Source of the DNA: CAZDRI01 sp964508055
GTDB taxonomy: Bacteria; Pseudomonadota; Gammaproteobacteria; PS1; Pseudothioglobaceae
Length of the DNA stretch: 64,000 nt
Assembly: GCA_964508055.1 (NCBI GenBank)
Contig: CAZDRI010000002.1
Location: 1-64,000, forward strand
Direction of reading: 5' to 3'
The notes under the pieces were generated by a model, which made no database searches, was not told the origin of the DNA, and worked only from the letters and a program-made list of their open reading frames with translations. Both the position numbers and the translations under genes were made by a program. Positions 62,049 through 64,000 of the stretch are shown here, in pieces. Numbering within the stretch: the stretch's first letter is position 1; every line of letters starts with the position of its first letter.

Positions 62049-63937
62049 ACTTTAATGATTTTTATTTTATTCGCCCTTTATGGCTAATTAGCTTATTGCC
62101 AATAGCTTTTGTTTTATTTAGATTTTATAAGAAAAAATATTCTGATAAGATTTGGCTAAGTGTTGTTGAAAGTCATTTGTTTAATGCCTTAAAGATAGAT
62201 CCAAACAAAACAGCATCAAAGACAAAGATTATATTAATTGCAATTTGTGCAATTATAATGATATTGGCACTATCTGGACCTAGTTTTTATAAATACCCCC
62301 ACTCTACTTTTAAAATAAACAAAACTTATATGCTTATCCTTGATTTATCTATATCAATGAACGCAACTGATAGCAAACCTACCAGACTTAAAAGAGCAGT
62401 TTTAGCTATCAATAACTTTTTAAATAAAACTAATGAAGGTGAATTTATGCTGATGGGTTTTGCCGGTGAACCCTATTTAATAAGCCCTGCTACAGCAGAT
62501 AAAAAAACAATACTTTCTTTAATTGACGGAATTACTACTAATATAATCCCTACTCAAGGCTCAAGACTTGATTTAGCGTTTACTTATGCAAAGGATTTAT
62601 TGGCTGATAAAAAAAATAGTCATAACAGTATTTTGTTATTAACTGATGCAGAAAAAATATCTTCAAGTGCTTTTAATATAGCTAAAGAAATTAATAAAAA
62701 TGACACTAAAATATCAGTAATAGGATTTGGAAGTAAAAGCGGCACCCCAATTCAAACAGATAATGGCTTTCTTAAAATAAATGAAAATATTATTATTTCT
62801 AAACAAGATGAGACTCTTCTTAAAAGTTTAGCAAAATCAGGGGGGGGGATTTATCTAAACTCACAGACCAAGCCAAAAGCTATAGATGATTATATAAATT
62901 TTAATAAAAACACTTTAACTAAAAAAATAGAAAAAATGAAAGATAAAAATATTGAATTATATAGAGATGATGGAATTTGGTTAGTATTACTACTATTGCC
63001 GTTAGTAGCTTTAACTTTTAGAAAAGGATTTAGTTTTATCATACTTATTCCACTTTTAATACCAACTAATAGCGAAGCTAGTTGGTGGCAAGATTTATGG
63101 CAAACTCAAAACCAACAAGCACAAAAAGCATATAACGATAAAGATTTTAAAACTGCTGCGCAAAAATTTGAAAATGAGTCTTGGAAAGCTACAAGTCTTT
63201 ATAGAGCTAAGAAATTTGAAGCAGCAGTAGCAAACTATTCTGATTTAAAACAATATTATAATCAAGGCAATAGCCTTGCTAATTTAAACAAATTAAATGA
63301 GGCAATTAAAGTTTATGAAAAAGTTGATAAAGATAATGATAATTATGAAAATGCTCAATACAATATAAATGCAATTAAGGAGTTTCTTAAAAAGAAAAAG
63401 AACAAAAATCAAAAGAATAAAAATCAAAAATCAAAAACAAGCAACAGTAATCAAAATCAACAAAATAGCCAAAAACAAGATAATAAAAACCAACAAGATA
63501 ATAAACAAAATAATAAAAATAGTAAAAATGGAGATAAAAAACAGCAAAAGAAAAAAAATAAATTAACAGATGAAGAGAAAAAACGATTAGCAAAAGAAGG
63601 ACAGAAAAAAGCTAAAGAAAAAAAAGAAAATAAAGCTGATAATAAAAAATCAGAAGCCAAGAAAAAAAATAATAAAAATAAAGAAAATAAAAAAATAACA
63701 GAAAAAAAAGAGAATGAGTCTGGTGCTGGTAAAAAATTAGAAAAAAAAGAAAAAAAGCCTAAACGATCAGCTTTAGAGACTTTAAATAATGAAAAAAAAC
63801 AGCTAGTAGAGCAATATTTAAAAAAAATAAAAACTAAGCCATATGGTTTATTACAAAGAAAATTTTTAATTGAAAGAGAATATAGAAAACAAAATAAATC
63901 AAAAATATATAATCCAACAAGTGAAATTACATGGTAA
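62045..63937 (+). CDS. batB: vWA and TPR fusion protein BatB/BatC with a Lys/Asn-rich tail
   Basis: A 630-residue protein. The N-terminal part is BatB-like: two helices, vWA with MIDAS LILDLSISMNATDS (~residues 97-110) and LLTDAEK, and a helix at ~310-325. A second hydrophobic stretch precedes a TPR part like BatC (AQKAYNDKDFKTAAQKFENE, NLNKLNEAIKVYEKVDKDND, ~residues 350-440). Residues ~450-590 are low-complexity Lys, Asn, Gln and Glu, followed by a conserved-looking end (LLQRKFLIEREYRKQ). batD, which normally follows, is not in the last 63 bases. Confidence 0.88.
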   Translation: MNFNDFYFIRPLWLISLLPIAFVLFRFYKKKYSDKIWLSVVESHLFNALKIDPNKTASKTKIILIAICAIIMILALSGPSFYKYPHSTFKINKTYMLILDLSISMNATDSKPTRLKRAVLAINNFLNKTNEGEFMLMGFAGEPYLISPATADKKTILSLIDGITTNIIPTQGSRLDLAFTYAKDLLADKKNSHNSILLLTDAEKISSSAFNIAKEINKNDTKISVIGFGSKSGTPIQTDNGFLKINENIIISKQDETLLKSLAKSGGGIYLNSQTKPKAIDDYINFNKNTLTKKIEKMKDKNIELYRDDGIWLVLLLLPLVALTFRKGFSFIILIPLLIPTNSEASWWQDLWQTQNQQAQKAYNDKDFKTAAQKFENESWKATSLYRAKKFEAAVANYSDLKQYYNQGNSLANLNKLNEAIKVYEKVDKDNDNYENAQYNINAIKEFLKKKKNKNQKNKNQKSKTSNSNQNQQNSQKQDNKNQQDNKQNNKNSKNGDKKQQKKKNKLTDEEKKRLAKEGQKKAKEKKENKADNKKSEAKKKNNKNKENKKITEKKENESGAGKKLEKKEKKPKRSALETLNNEKKQLVEQYLKKIKTKPYGLLQRKFLIEREYRKQNKSKIYNPTSEITW

Positions 63938-64000
63938 ATAGGTTTGTAAATAATTAAGCCATTCCAAGCTGTGTATAATTTATTAACAATATCACCATAA

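Noticed and set aside
63369..63660. Several frames over the BatB low-complexity tail
   Set aside because: The A-rich tail is open in several frames by composition alone.
1..64000. CRISPR array search
   Set aside because: No regularly spaced direct repeats of 20-40 bases were seen in any gap, including near the Cas6-like gene.
1..64000. tRNA, rRNA and transposase genes
   Set aside because: No T-loop-like or rRNA-like sequence and no transposase frame were recognised by eye; short relics could be missed.

Overview
The window is 64 kb of a very AT-rich (roughly 30% GC by eye), densely coded gammaproteobacterial chromosome. Gene content fits a sulfur-oxidiser such as the SUP05/Thioglobus group or a relative living as a symbiont: BamD, Tol-Pal, RodA/MltB/DacA, a complete isc cluster, a secreted DsrE-family protein and a secreted Tyr-rich protein resembling sulfur-globule proteins. 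That placement is inference; no rRNA, tRNA or sulfur-oxidation gene is present to test it. Operons are tight, with many 1 to 8 base overlaps. I found no tRNA, rRNA, transposase or CRISPR array.

Layout. 1-4.8 kb (minus): the end of a surface-polysaccharide operon, led by an EPS-type MarR regulator and an ops/JUMPstart-like element, then a sugar epimerase, an ABC flippase, a NeuB-like synthase and two decayed genes. 4.9-6.7 kb (plus): peroxiredoxin and phosphohexomutase. 6.7-12.9 kb: a coiled-coil lipoprotein, era-rnc, an orphan Cas6/Cmx6-like protein behind a strong hairpin, a retropepsin-like protein, gltX and a Sel1 protein. 13-18.3 kb (plus): Mth938-like protein, epimerase, rodA, mltB, dacA, dat. 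18.3-21.2 kb (minus): two-component system of the 'proteobacterial dedicated sortase' type, with no sortase nearby. 21.6-27.9 kb (minus): pabB, cpoB, pal, tolB, iscX, spoT. 28-31.6 kb (plus): bamD, YajR-like MFS, ssb and a second coiled-coil lipoprotein. 31.5-38.4 kb (minus): yejFEB, Tyr-rich secreted protein, HDAC-like amidohydrolase, cupin, queH, UDG-like protein. 38.4-47.4 kb (minus): leuA, pssA, ilvC, ilvH, ilvB, lpxC, ftsA, dusA, with no ftsZ between ftsA and lpxC. 47.9-53.3 kb: pnp, a beta-hydroxyacid dehydrogenase, aroQ, a SixA-like phosphatase, an sdaA relic and a DsrE protein. 53.4-59.7 kb (minus): cysE, iscR, iscS, iscU, iscA, hscB, hscA, fdx, with a type 1 IscR site before iscR and a decayed zeta-toxin module between hscB and hscA. 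59.7-64 kb (plus): an aerotolerance (Bat) operon.

How the parts fit. Much of the window is envelope biology: precursor synthesis (phosphohexomutase, epimerases, lpxC, pssA), assembly (bamD, rodA, mltB, dacA) and envelope integrity (tol-pal). Branched-chain amino-acid genes share a strand with lpxC and ftsA. The isc cluster places cysteine supply (cysE) directly before cysteine use (iscS).

Genome erosion is visible at several points: a nonulosonate-type phosphatase relic, a methyltransferase stub, an sdaA relic, a toxin relic and a protease that seems to have lost its start codon. A short dispersed repeat (TTATTCAGGTTGGACTA) truncates the methyltransferase and sits near the sdaA relic. The observations most worth following are the orphan Cas6-like gene with its hairpin, the ops-controlled decaying polysaccharide operon, the sortase-type two-component system without a sortase, and the ftsA-lpxC junction.
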